This document shows, piece by piece, positions 31,644-42,518 of a stretch of 64,000 nucleotides of DNA (its first letter is position 1; every line of letters begins with the position of its first letter). A program made the translations under genes and the position numbers. The DNA is taken from NCBI RefSeq assembly GCF_025909975.1, contig NZ_JAPCIO010000004.1, forward strand, positions 62,001 to 126,000, read 5' to 3'. The notes under the pieces are model-generated. The model made no database searches. It saw only the letters and a list, made by a program, of their open reading frames with translations, and was not told where the DNA came from. This DNA comes from Flavobacterium lacisediminis. GTDB taxonomy: Bacteria; Bacteroidota; Bacteroidia; Flavobacteriales; Flavobacteriaceae.

Positions 31644-34535
31644 TTAAAAGTTTACATTTAATCCTAATGTATAAATTCTAGGTCTAGGATAAATATTATT
31701 ATCAATACCTCCATTTACTTCAGGATCAATTCCTTTATAATCTGTTATTAATAATAAATTTTGGCCTCCTAAAGAAAGTTTTGCACTAACTTTTTCTGAC
31801 ATAAATTTTTTGAAATTATATCCAATAGTAATATTGTCTAAGCGAATAAAACTAGCATCTTGAATATAATAATCTGATTGATATCTTTCAGCAGAAGTGG
31901 AGTTAAAATTAGTATTTAGAATCTCAGTAACAGCATTTCCTAAGTCAGTTTCTCTAATTAAAACTTGATTGCTCCATCCTAAATTAGAATCTACATTGTT
32001 GTACACATAATTACCCCAACTTCCTCTCCAAGACATTGCCATGTCCCAATTTTTGTATGTTAAATTTGTATAAAAACCATAAAAAATATCAGCACTTGGT
32101 TTTTTGTAAACGTAACGGTCAGCAGTTGTGATAGAGCCGTCTCCATTTCTGTCAATAAATACTCCGTCTATAGGATTTCCTAAATTATCATAGGCTTGTT
32201 CATATACAAAGAATGAATTTGGCGCATAACCAATAGTTTGAACCTGTATGTTGTTTCCTATTCCACCAGCGATTCCACCAGTTTCAATTCCGAAGTTTGG
32301 TGCTCCCTCAACTAAATCTGTAAGTTCAGAATTTTGGAAAGTTATATTACCACCAATTGACAAAGTTAAATTATCATTTTTAATAGGAATAACTTCTGCA
32401 GCAATTTCTAAACCTTGGTTTTTTGTTTTTCCAATGTTATAGTTGTCATAGTTAGAAAAACCAAAAAATGGTGGATTTGGTATAAATGCTAATAAATCTT
32501 CGGTTCTTTTTTCATAAACATCAACTGATCCAGAAATTCTATTATTTAAGAATCCAAAATCTAAACCAATGTTTCTTGTTTCTGTTTCTTCCCATTTTAA
32601 GTTAGGATTATAACGCTCAGGACGAACAGTGTTGTAATATTGATTTCCAAATTGATATTGAGCTTGAGCATCAGAAGCTAAATATGTTGGTTGAGAAGGA
32701 TAAAAACTTCCAATATCTTGTTGTCCAGTAATACCCCAACCTAATCTTAATTTAAGATTTGATATTGCAGAAATATTTTTAAGGAATTCTTCTTGATTTA
32801 ATTTCCAAGCAAACGCAGCTGAAGGGAAATCCCCCCATCTAAACTCTTCTGTAAATCTTGAAGAACCATCTCTTCTATAAGTAGCTGTCAAAATATATTT
32901 GTCAAATAAATTAACTGTAGCTCTTCCAAAGAATGATTGCAAATTTAATTCGTTAAAATACGGATTGTTTTGTGAAGTAATTAAATTGTTTACGGAGAAA
33001 CCACTTCCATAATATTGTAAGTTTTGATAATTGTAACCCGCCGTTAATTCGAAGTTACCTTCAATGGTTTTAATATCTCTTTTGTAGTTGAAATATAAAT
33101 CCATTAGACGATTCTTACTATAGTTTTGACTTTCATAAGAATCGGTAACGTCGTATGCGTAAGTAGGATTTGAGTTTCCAAATGTTCTACCAGACGTATA
33201 ATCATAACCCAAATTAGCTACTAATTTTAATTCAGGTAAAAAATGAAGTTTGTATTCGGTTTGAATATTACCTAAACTTCTAAAATTATTACCAAAGTTG
33301 TTAAATTGTTCAATTAAAGCTACAGGGTTTCTTCCTGCTAGTTGTTGGTTCCATTCAAAATAAGAACCACTACCATTTCTAACACTTTGCGTTGGATCAA
33401 ATGAAACAGCTGAACCTATCGCTCCTCTATTACTGTAATTGTTTCTCATTACAGATGTTTTATTATTTAATTCAACTCTTAAATGATTATCAAAAAAGTT
33501 TCCAACTAAAGCAACTCCGGTTGTCGCTCTGTTCATGTTGTCTCTTTTTAATATACCATTCATATCTGTTAATCCAACTGAAGCTCTGTAAGTAATAAGT
33601 TTATTACCTGCAGATAACGATACATTATGGTCAGTTCCTATACCTTTAGTATAAATTTCATTTTGCCAATCTGTATTTGCACTTCCTAATAAAGCTTGTT
33701 GATTCGCATTTCCAAAAGTATTAACATAATTTCTTAATTGATTTGCGCTTAAAACATCAACTTTTTTAGAGATTTCACTTAATGAAACGTTTCCATTATA
33801 GTTAACTTTTAATTCGCCTGATTTTCCTTTTTTAGTAGTAATAATAACTACACCATTCGATGCACGTGATCCGTAGATTGCCGTTGCTGATGCGTCTTTC
33901 AAAACGGTAACTGACTCAATATCATTTTGATTTATTGTAGCTAATGGATTTCGACCACCTGTGTTGTCTTGTGCAACAGGTACTCCATCTATAACAAATA
34001 AAGGGTCGTTGTTAGCGTTTAATGAAGATCCTTGTCTAATTCTAATTGTAGAACCTTCCCCTGGTGACCCACCACCGTTCGTTATTTGAACCCCTGCTAC
34101 TTTACCTTGAATCATTTGATCAGCAGAGACTACAGGTCCTTTAACAAAATCTTTTGCAGTTATTGTGTTTACTGATCCCGTAGCATCTTTTTTAGTTGTT
34201 GTTCCGTATCCAATTACAACAACGTCTTTTAATTCTTTTTGATCTTCTTGTAAAGTAATCGTTATTGTATTTTGATTTTCATATACTAGGGTTTCATCTT
34301 TGAATCCTATATATGAGAATACAATTTGATCTCCTTTTTTGATGTTTGCTAAAGTGAAATTTCCATCAAAGTCGGTAGTTGTTCCATTTGTTGTGCCTGC
34401 TACTAGTACATTTACTCCTGGCAAGGGTTGTTTCGAAGAACCATCTAAAACAACTCCTTTAAGAGTGTTTTGAGCCAATAAGCCAAAAGGTAACATCAGT
34501 AGCAAAAGCAATAACTTTTTTTGCAGTGTTTTCAT
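31644..34535 (-). CDS. susC: SusC/RagA-family TonB-dependent outer-membrane transporter
   Basis: 963 residues. Signal peptide (MKTLQKKLLLLLLMLPFGLLAQ); carboxypeptidase-D-like domain (~24-100; LKGVVLDGSSKQPLPGVNVLV); TonB box/plug start (KDVVVIGYGTTTKKDATGSV) and plug (~115-230; VLKDASATAIYGSRASNGVVIITTKKG); 22-strand barrel ending in the C-terminal IYTLGLNVNF. Imports glycan oligomers with SusD. First gene of the minus-strand operon; upstream is the LacI-type palindrome. Confidence 0.97.
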   Translation of the reverse strand: MKTLQKKLLLLLLMLPFGLLAQNTLKGVVLDGSSKQPLPGVNVLVAGTTNGTTTDFDGNFTLANIKKGDQIVFSYIGFKDETLVYENQNTITITLQEDQKELKDVVVIGYGTTTKKDATGSVNTITAKDFVKGPVVSADQMIQGKVAGVQITNGGGSPGEGSTIRIRQGSSLNANNDPLFVIDGVPVAQDNTGGRNPLATINQNDIESVTVLKDASATAIYGSRASNGVVIITTKKGKSGELKVNYNGNVSLSEISKKVDVLSANQLRNYVNTFGNANQQALLGSANTDWQNEIYTKGIGTDHNVSLSAGNKLITYRASVGLTDMNGILKRDNMNRATTGVALVGNFFDNHLRVELNNKTSVMRNNYSNRGAIGSAVSFDPTQSVRNGSGSYFEWNQQLAGRNPVALIEQFNNFGNNFRSLGNIQTEYKLHFLPELKLVANLGYDYTSGRTFGNSNPTYAYDVTDSYESQNYSKNRLMDLYFNYKRDIKTIEGNFELTAGYNYQNLQYYGSGFSVNNLITSQNNPYFNELNLQSFFGRATVNLFDKYILTATYRRDGSSRFTEEFRWGDFPSAAFAWKLNQEEFLKNISAISNLKLRLGWGITGQQDIGSFYPSQPTYLASDAQAQYQFGNQYYNTVRPERYNPNLKWEETETRNIGLDFGFLNNRISGSVDVYEKRTEDLLAFIPNPPFFGFSNYDNYNIGKTKNQGLEIAAEVIPIKNDNLTLSIGGNITFQNSELTDLVEGAPNFGIETGGIAGGIGNNIQVQTIGYAPNSFFVYEQAYDNLGNPIDGVFIDRNGDGSITTADRYVYKKPSADIFYGFYTNLTYKNWDMAMSWRGSWGNYVYNNVDSNLGWSNQVLIRETDLGNAVTEILNTNFNSTSAERYQSDYYIQDASFIRLDNITIGYNFKKFMSEKVSAKLSLGGQNLLLITDYKGIDPEVNGGIDNNIYPRPRIYTLGLNVNF

Positions 34536-34568
34536 ACAAATTGTTTAGGTTAAATTGTTTTTTAATCG

Positions 34569-34587
34569 CTTGTAAATTCACTTCTAA
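34569..34587 (+). repeat. 19-bp motif upstream of susC, shared with the maltose-operon leader
   Basis: CTTGTAAATTCACTTCTAA; 18 of 19 bases match 35905-35923. It lies within the susC 5' region, reversed relative to susC. Confidence 0.5.
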
Positions 34588-34643
34588 TGTTAAATTTATG
34601 TAAAAATTACGGATAAAAAAACCTAGATTTACGAAAAACCTTT

Positions 34644-34657
34644 CGAAAACGTTTTCG
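34644..34657. promoter_or_regulatory. LacI-family operator (perfect palindrome)
   Basis: CGAAAACGTTTTCG, with the central CG and A/T flanks typical of LacI-type operators, in the 223-bp spacer between susC and the divergent LacI-family gene. It probably binds the adjacent regulator and controls susC and/or the regulator itself. No second exact copy was noticed in the other PUL promoters. Confidence 0.7.
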
Positions 34658-34758
34658 TGTTGAAAACTTTATCAATATTCACTAATTTTTAGCATAATAT
34701 TGCAATACCCAAAAAAATAAGTTACATTTATTTAAAAATTATAATCGCCTAAATTGTC

Positions 34759-35781
34759 ATGAGAAGAAAAGTTACTTTAAAGCAAATTGCAAAAGAATTA
34801 GATGTGTCAATTTCAACAGTGTCAAAATCGCTTCGTGATAGCCCTGAAATCAGTGAAGATACGCGTTTAAAAGTGCAAGCTTTTGCCAAGTTATATAATT
34901 ACAAGCCAAATAATATTGCATTAAGTTTAAAAAACAAGAAAACTAAGACGATTGGTATTATTATTCCCGAGATAGTCCATCATTTTTTTGCTACCGTAAT
35001 TAGTGGTATTGAACAAGTGGCAAACGAATCTGGTTATAATGTTATTGTGTGCTTATCAGACGAATCTTTCGATAAAGAAGTTATCAATATGGAAATGTTG
35101 GCAAATGGGAGTACAGATGGTTTTATCATGTCATTGTCAAAAGAAACCCAGCAAAAGAAAGACTTTCACCATCTTCAAGAAGTAATTAATCAAGGAATGC
35201 CAGTGGTCCTTTTTGATAGAATTTCTAATGATATCATGTGTGATAAAGTAATAATTGACGACCAATTAGCCGCTTATGAAGCTACAAATTTTTTAATTTC
35301 AAAAGGACTAAAAAAGATTGCCTTACTTACGACAGTTGATTATGTAAGTGTTGGAAAGCTTAGAACTGATGGCTATTTAAACGTCCTACTCGATCATGGA
35401 ATTGAAGTAGATGAAAGCCTTATAATTCGTATCGAGGATACAGAGCATTGCGATGAGAAAATCAATGAATTATTAGAAAATAAAACAATTGATGCTATTT
35501 TGGCTGTTAATGAACTATTTGCTGTAACTGCAATAAAATTAGCCATGTCAAAAGGTATTAAAATCCCTGAAGATTTATCAGTTGTAGCTTTTACAGATGG
35601 AATTATTTCTAAATATTCTACCCCAACTATTACCACTATTAGTCAAAATGGTATTAAAATGGGAAGAAAGGCAGCTGAAATGCTTATAAATAGATTGGAA
35701 TTAGAAGATGAAGATGATGAGCATTACAGAACCGAAATTATTGAAACGAATTTAATAATTCGAGAATCTACGAAATCGTGA
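34759..35781 (+). CDS. LacI-family transcriptional regulator of the starch locus
   Basis: 340 residues. HTH at 3-25 (VTLKQIAKELDVSISTVSKSLRDSPEIS) with the hinge helix NIALSLKNKK, then a periplasmic-binding-protein-like sensor (KTIGIIIPEIVHHFFATVISGIEQ..., LSVVAFTDGIISKYSTPTITTISQ). Effector probably maltose or a related sugar, inferred from position between susC and the maltose operon. It differs from B. thetaiotaomicron, where the unrelated membrane regulator SusR is used. Confidence 0.93.
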   Translation: MRRKVTLKQIAKELDVSISTVSKSLRDSPEISEDTRLKVQAFAKLYNYKPNNIALSLKNKKTKTIGIIIPEIVHHFFATVISGIEQVANESGYNVIVCLSDESFDKEVINMEMLANGSTDGFIMSLSKETQQKKDFHHLQEVINQGMPVVLFDRISNDIMCDKVIIDDQLAAYEATNFLISKGLKKIALLTTVDYVSVGKLRTDGYLNVLLDHGIEVDESLIIRIEDTEHCDEKINELLENKTIDAILAVNELFAVTAIKLAMSKGIKIPEDLSVVAFTDGIISKYSTPTITTISQNGIKMGRKAAEMLINRLELEDEDDEHYRTEIIETNLIIRESTKS

Positions 35782-35885
35782 TAGTTTGATTTAACTATTT
35801 AAAAATCAATATTTTATATTTTTAATTTTTAAAATTATAACTAAAAATATTTGCACAAATAAGATTATTTATTAAAATAACCTTT

Positions 35886-35893
35886 TATATTTG
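35886..35893 (+). promoter_or_regulatory. Promoter -7 box of the maltose operon
   Basis: TATATTTG, consensus TAnnTTTG, giving an expected start near 35898-35900 and a leader of about 87 nt. Confidence 0.6.
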
Positions 35894-35895
35894 TG

Positions 35896-35987
35896 TTATC
35901 AAAACTTGTAACTTCACTTCTAAAAACATAAGTTTTGATAAGCACATATAACGCTTATCGATTTATTAATCAATAAATTACGATAAT
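35896..35987 (+). promoter_or_regulatory. Structured 5' leader with two hairpins before the MFS gene
   Basis: Hairpin 1: TTATCAAAACTT (35896-35907) pairs perfectly with AAGTTTTGATAA (35930-35941); its 22-nt loop, with the arm edge, carries the 19-bp motif CTTGTAACTTCACTTCTAA (35905-35923). Hairpin 2: TTATCG (35955-35960) pairs with CGATAA (35981-35986), extended by TTTATT/AATAAA, so the A of the ATG is in the stem. Function unknown; could be regulatory or protective. Confidence 0.5.
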
Positions 35988-37341
35988 GGAAAAGCGTAAA
36001 TTAGGTTTCTGGGAAATTTGGAACATGAGTTTCGGTTTTTTGGGAATCCAGTTCGGTTTTGCCCTTCAAGGAGGGTTTATGTCCAGAATTTTTCAAACTT
36101 TAGGAGCTGAAAAAGATGCCATCCCCTTATTATGGATTGCAGCGCCTTTAACAGGTCTTATTGTGCAACCTATTATTGGATATTTGTCTGATAATACTTG
36201 GCATCCTACTTTAGGAAGAAGAAAACCCTATTTTTTAATTGGAGCTATTTTAAGTTCAATTGCACTGTTTTTTGTACCACATTCTCCAATTTTATGGATT
36301 GCTGTTGGATTTCTTTGGATTTTAGATGCTTCCATAAATATAAGCATGGAGCCTTTTAGAGCATTAGTTGCCGATAAACTTCCAGAATCACAAAGATCAA
36401 ATGGATTTGTAATTCAAACTCTTATTATTGGTATTGGTACTTGGATAGCAAGTAATTTACCTTGGTTAGTAAATAAATTAGGTGTAAGTAATGAAGCGCT
36501 TGCAGGTGAAGTTCCCATGTCTGTAAAAGTTGCTTTTGCCATTGGTGCTTTTGTTTTTCTTACAAGTATATTGTTTACTATTTTTACCACTAAAGAATAT
36601 CCGCCAGAAAATTTAGAAGCCTTTAAAAAAGAAAAAAAAGAAGCAGCCTTTTTCAAAGATTTGTTTTTAAGTCTAAAAGAAATGCCTGCCACTATGCTAA
36701 AATTAGGAATAATTCAATTTTTTAGTTGGTTTGCCTTTTTTACTATGTGGAGCATGGCCACACCTGCGTTAACTGAACATGTTTACATTGCTCCTTCGCC
36801 TATCGAAAAAAATTATAACATGGAAGACGCCGTTCAAAAAAGCGAATATGCTGCAGCCAATTTAAAATATCAAGATGCTTCAAACCTTGTAGGCTCTGCA
36901 ATGGGTGTTTATGGATTATCTTCTATGGCATTTGCACTTTTACTTACATTTTACACAGCAAAATACAGCATCGACAGAAGATTAATCCATTTTGGATCTT
37001 TAATTTTAGGAGGAATCGGATTTATTTATATGTTTTATGCAACTCCATCAACACTTTTCATTTCGTTTGTCTTAATTGGGTTGTCTTGGGGTAGTATTCT
37101 ATCAATGCCTTATGCAATGCTTTCTAGCGCTGTAAATCCAAAAAAAATGGGTATGATGATGGGGCTTTTCAATATGTTTATAGTAATTCCGCAAATAGTT
37201 GCTGCAATTGGAGGTATCAATATACTCTATAAGTTAATGGGAGAAGCAACTATAAATGCAATGATATTAGCCGGAATTTCATTAATAATTGCAGGACTTT
37301 GCAATTTTTTAATAACCGATAAAAACGCAATTTCTGGATAA
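35986..37341 (+). CDS. MFS sugar (maltose) transporter, SLC45-like
   Basis: 451 residues, about 12 membrane segments. N-terminus FGFLGIQFGFALQGGFMSRIFQTLGA and the loop DNTWHPTLGRRKPYFLIG are characteristic of Bacteroidota maltose/sucrose-type MFS carriers. Central cytoplasmic loop (~200-225; KEYPPENLEAFKKEKKEA). Inner-membrane import of maltose is inferred from the adjacent GH65 and PgmB genes. First gene of the seven-gene operon. Confidence 0.93.
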   Translation: MEKRKLGFWEIWNMSFGFLGIQFGFALQGGFMSRIFQTLGAEKDAIPLLWIAAPLTGLIVQPIIGYLSDNTWHPTLGRRKPYFLIGAILSSIALFFVPHSPILWIAVGFLWILDASINISMEPFRALVADKLPESQRSNGFVIQTLIIGIGTWIASNLPWLVNKLGVSNEALAGEVPMSVKVAFAIGAFVFLTSILFTIFTTKEYPPENLEAFKKEKKEAAFFKDLFLSLKEMPATMLKLGIIQFFSWFAFFTMWSMATPALTEHVYIAPSPIEKNYNMEDAVQKSEYAAANLKYQDASNLVGSAMGVYGLSSMAFALLLTFYTAKYSIDRRLIHFGSLILGGIGFIYMFYATPSTLFISFVLIGLSWGSILSMPYAMLSSAVNPKKMGMMMGLFNMFIVIPQIVAAIGGINILYKLMGEATINAMILAGISLIIAGLCNFLITDKNAISG

Positions 37342-37351
37342 TTTAAGTGTT

Positions 37352-38005
37352 ATGACAAAAAAAGCATTCATATTCGACCTTGATGGCGTAATCGTTGACA
37401 CCGCTAAATATCATTTTTTAGCTTGGCAAAAGTTGGCCAATCAATTAGGAATCGAATTTACACACGAACACAACGAAGGCTTAAAAGGCGTGAGTAGAGT
37501 TCGTTCTTTAGACATTATTTTAGAATTGGGAAACATCCAAGCTTCTCAAGAAAATAAAAACCAATGGTTGGTTCAAAAAAATGAAGAATATCTTTCCTAT
37601 TTAGTAGACATGGACGAGACTGAAATTCTTCCAGGTGTACTAAAAGTATTGGAATATCTGAAAAGTAAAAACCAATTCATTGCTTTGGGTTCGGCAAGTA
37701 AAAACGCGCGACCTATTTTAGAAAAAACCAATATCATGCACTTTTTTGATGCTATTGTTGACGGAAATGACGTTTCCAACGCAAAACCAGATCCGGAAGT
37801 ATTTTTAAGAGCAGCACAATTGGTAGGAGTTTCCAATGAAAATGCCATCGTTTTTGAAGATTCGGTAGCGGGAATTCAAGCGGCTAATATTGCCAACATG
37901 ATAAGTGTAGGAATTGGCGATGCCACCGTCTTACACGAAGCAAAGTACAATTTTAAAGATTTCACCTTTATGGATGAAGCCTTTTTATCGCAATTAATTG
38001 GTTAA
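37352..38005 (+). CDS. pgmB: Beta-phosphoglucomutase
   Basis: 217 residues, HAD superfamily. The catalytic motif FDLDGVIVDTAKYHF holds both Asp residues; GVSRVRSLDIIL is the cap/substrate loop; LGSASKNARPIL and EDSVAGIQAA supply the later HAD motifs. Converts beta-glucose-1-phosphate to glucose-6-phosphate. It directly precedes the GH65 phosphorylase that would supply its substrate. Confidence 0.97.
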   Translation: MTKKAFIFDLDGVIVDTAKYHFLAWQKLANQLGIEFTHEHNEGLKGVSRVRSLDIILELGNIQASQENKNQWLVQKNEEYLSYLVDMDETEILPGVLKVLEYLKSKNQFIALGSASKNARPILEKTNIMHFFDAIVDGNDVSNAKPDPEVFLRAAQLVGVSNENAIVFEDSVAGIQAANIANMISVGIGDATVLHEAKYNFKDFTFMDEAFLSQLIG

Positions 38006-38050
38006 GAAATTGACTGATTGACACATTAACAAAATTGACATATTACAAAA

Positions 38051-40333
38051 ATGAATCAAGATTATATACAACCCGACAATTGGTCGATTATTGAAGAAGG
38101 ATTTGATGCAGAGCGAGTTAAATCTTCTGAGAGTTTATTTAGTATCGGAAACGGTGCTATGGGGCAACGCGCTAATTTTGAAGAGCACTATTCGGGCAAA
38201 ACGTTTCAAGGAAGTTACATTGCCGGAATTTATTATCCCGATAAAACAAAAGTAGGTTGGTGGAAAAATGGCTATCCCGAATATTTCGCAAAAGTACTAA
38301 ATGCTCCCAACTGGATTGGAATTGACATTGAAATCAATGGCGAAAATTTAGATTTAGCAAAATGTCAATCGGTTTCTAATTTCCGTCGTGAATTGAACAT
38401 GAAAGAAGGTATTTATTATCGTTCTTTCAACGCTACTTTGGCAAACGGAACCGAAATCGCCGTTAAAGTTCAACGTTTCTTGTCTTTAGATTTGGATGAA
38501 GTAGGGGTTATCAATTACGAAATCACAACTTTAAATTCAGATGCAAAAATTGTTTTCAAACCATATGTTGACGCTGGAGTTCATAACGAAGATGCCAATT
38601 GGGAAGAAAAATTTTGGGAACCAATCAGCGTTAAACATTCTGGAAATGAAGCTTTCGTAACGGCTAGAACTTTCAAAACGCATTTCACGGCAACTACTTT
38701 CATGCAAAATAGTATTTTGTTAGAAGGTTCAAATTTGAGTGTAGCGCCCGTAAGTGTTGAAGAAACGAAAGAAAAGATTCAGTTTTGCTACCAAGTTGCG
38801 GTAACGAAGGGACAAACGACTACGATTCAAAAAATAGGTGGTTATACCATTTCTATGAATCATGAGAACACTATTATAGGTGCAAAAAATAGTATTGCAA
38901 CTGCCTTGGAAATAGGTGTAAAGCAATTAACTAAAAACCAAAAAGAAGCTTGGGCAAAAATTTGGGAAATGAGCGATATTACCATTGATGGCGATGTAAA
39001 AGCACAACAAGGAATTCGTTTCAATATTTTCCAATTGAATCAAACCTATTTAGGAAAAGATTCGAGATTAAATATTGGTCCAAAAGGATTTACAGGTGAA
39101 AAATACGGTGGTTCTACTTATTGGGATACTGAAGCGTATTGTATTCCTTTTTATATGGCTACCAAAGACCAACAAGTTGCTCGAAACTTATTAGCGTATC
39201 GATACAACCAATTGGATAAAGCCATCGAAAATGCTGAAAAATTAGGTTTCAAAAATGGAGCTGCTCTTTATCCAATGGTAACCATGAATGGAGAAGAATG
39301 TCACAACGAGTGGGAAATTACTTTCGAGGAAATTCACAGAAATGGGGCCATCGCTTTCGCTATTTATAACTATTACCGATTTACAGGCGATTATTCTTAT
39401 ATTCCAGAAAAAGGCTTAGAAGTTTTAATTGGAATTGCGCGTTTTTGGCATCAAAGATCTACTTTTTCAACATATAGAAATCAGTATGTGATTTTAGGAG
39501 TAACAGGTCCAAATGAATACGAAAACAACGTAAATAACAATTGGTATACGAATTACATAGCAAAATGGTGTATTGATTACACTGTTGAGCAAATCAATAA
39601 AATTGAAAACGAATATCCATCGGATTATACCCGAATCATGAATAAAGTGAAATTATCACAAGTCGAAATTTCAGAAATGAAAAAAGTAGCGGATAATATG
39701 TATTTCCCTTATTCTGAAGAACACGGCGTATATTTACAACAAGATGGTTTTCTAGATAAAGAATTAATCACAGTAGCTGATTTAGATAAATCGCAACGAC
39801 CAATAAATCAAAAATGGTCTTGGGATCGAATTTTACGTTCGCCTTACATCAAACAAGCAGATACGTTACAAGGATTCTATTTCTTCGAAGATCATTTTAC
39901 CAAAGAACAATTAGAGAAACATTTCGATTTTTACGAACCATTTACGGTTCACGAAAGTTCACTTTCACCTTGTGTGCATTCGATTCAAGCGGCTGTTTTG
40001 GGAAGAATGGAACAAGCGTATACATTTTATTTAAGAACTTCGCGTTTGGACTTAGACGATTATAACAAGGAAGTCGAAGAAGGTTTACACATTACTTCAA
40101 TGGCGGGAACTTGGATGAGTATCGTTGAAGGTTTTGGTGGAATGCGCGTTAGAAATAACCAATTGCATTTTGAACCAAAAATCCCAGCACAATGGAAAGG
40201 CTATTCCTTTAAAGTGAATTTCAGAAACGCCATTATTAAAGTAGAAGTAAAACAAGAAGGAACAAACGTTTCTATTGAAGGAAATTCGGATGTGGATGTT
40301 TTTGTAAACGGAGAATCGCAATTAATTAAATAG
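38051..40333 (+). CDS. GH65 phosphorylase, probably maltose phosphorylase
   Basis: 760 residues. N-terminal beta-sandwich (~1-270), linker, (alpha/alpha)6 barrel with the GH65 acid block MNGEECHNEWEITFEEIHRNG, where the Glu of WEITFEE is the expected proton donor, and the phosphate-site HESSLSPCVHSI segment. Cytoplasmic (no signal peptide). Splits maltose plus phosphate into glucose and beta-glucose-1-phosphate. Maltose over kojibiose or trehalose is inferred from the starch context. Confidence 0.93.
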   Translation: MNQDYIQPDNWSIIEEGFDAERVKSSESLFSIGNGAMGQRANFEEHYSGKTFQGSYIAGIYYPDKTKVGWWKNGYPEYFAKVLNAPNWIGIDIEINGENLDLAKCQSVSNFRRELNMKEGIYYRSFNATLANGTEIAVKVQRFLSLDLDEVGVINYEITTLNSDAKIVFKPYVDAGVHNEDANWEEKFWEPISVKHSGNEAFVTARTFKTHFTATTFMQNSILLEGSNLSVAPVSVEETKEKIQFCYQVAVTKGQTTTIQKIGGYTISMNHENTIIGAKNSIATALEIGVKQLTKNQKEAWAKIWEMSDITIDGDVKAQQGIRFNIFQLNQTYLGKDSRLNIGPKGFTGEKYGGSTYWDTEAYCIPFYMATKDQQVARNLLAYRYNQLDKAIENAEKLGFKNGAALYPMVTMNGEECHNEWEITFEEIHRNGAIAFAIYNYYRFTGDYSYIPEKGLEVLIGIARFWHQRSTFSTYRNQYVILGVTGPNEYENNVNNNWYTNYIAKWCIDYTVEQINKIENEYPSDYTRIMNKVKLSQVEISEMKKVADNMYFPYSEEHGVYLQQDGFLDKELITVADLDKSQRPINQKWSWDRILRSPYIKQADTLQGFYFFEDHFTKEQLEKHFDFYEPFTVHESSLSPCVHSIQAAVLGRMEQAYTFYLRTSRLDLDDYNKEVEEGLHITSMAGTWMSIVEGFGGMRVRNNQLHFEPKIPAQWKGYSFKVNFRNAIIKVEVKQEGTNVSIEGNSDVDVFVNGESQLIK

Positions 40334-40336
40334 TAA

Positions 40337-42454
<2,118 letters not shown>

Positions 42455-42469
42455 TATAATTCTGTCTAT

Positions 42470-42502
42470 AACCCTTTCAGAGTTCAAAACTCTGACAGGG
42501 TT
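42470..42502. repeat. Inverted repeat in the GH97-GH13 spacer
   Basis: AACCCTTTCAGAGTT, loop CAA, AACTCTGACAGGGTT: 14 of 15 pairs. No T-run follows, so an mRNA processing/stability hairpin or a dispersed intergenic repeat is more likely than a terminator. Confidence 0.6.
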
Positions 42503-42518
42503 AATTAAAATAAAAAAA

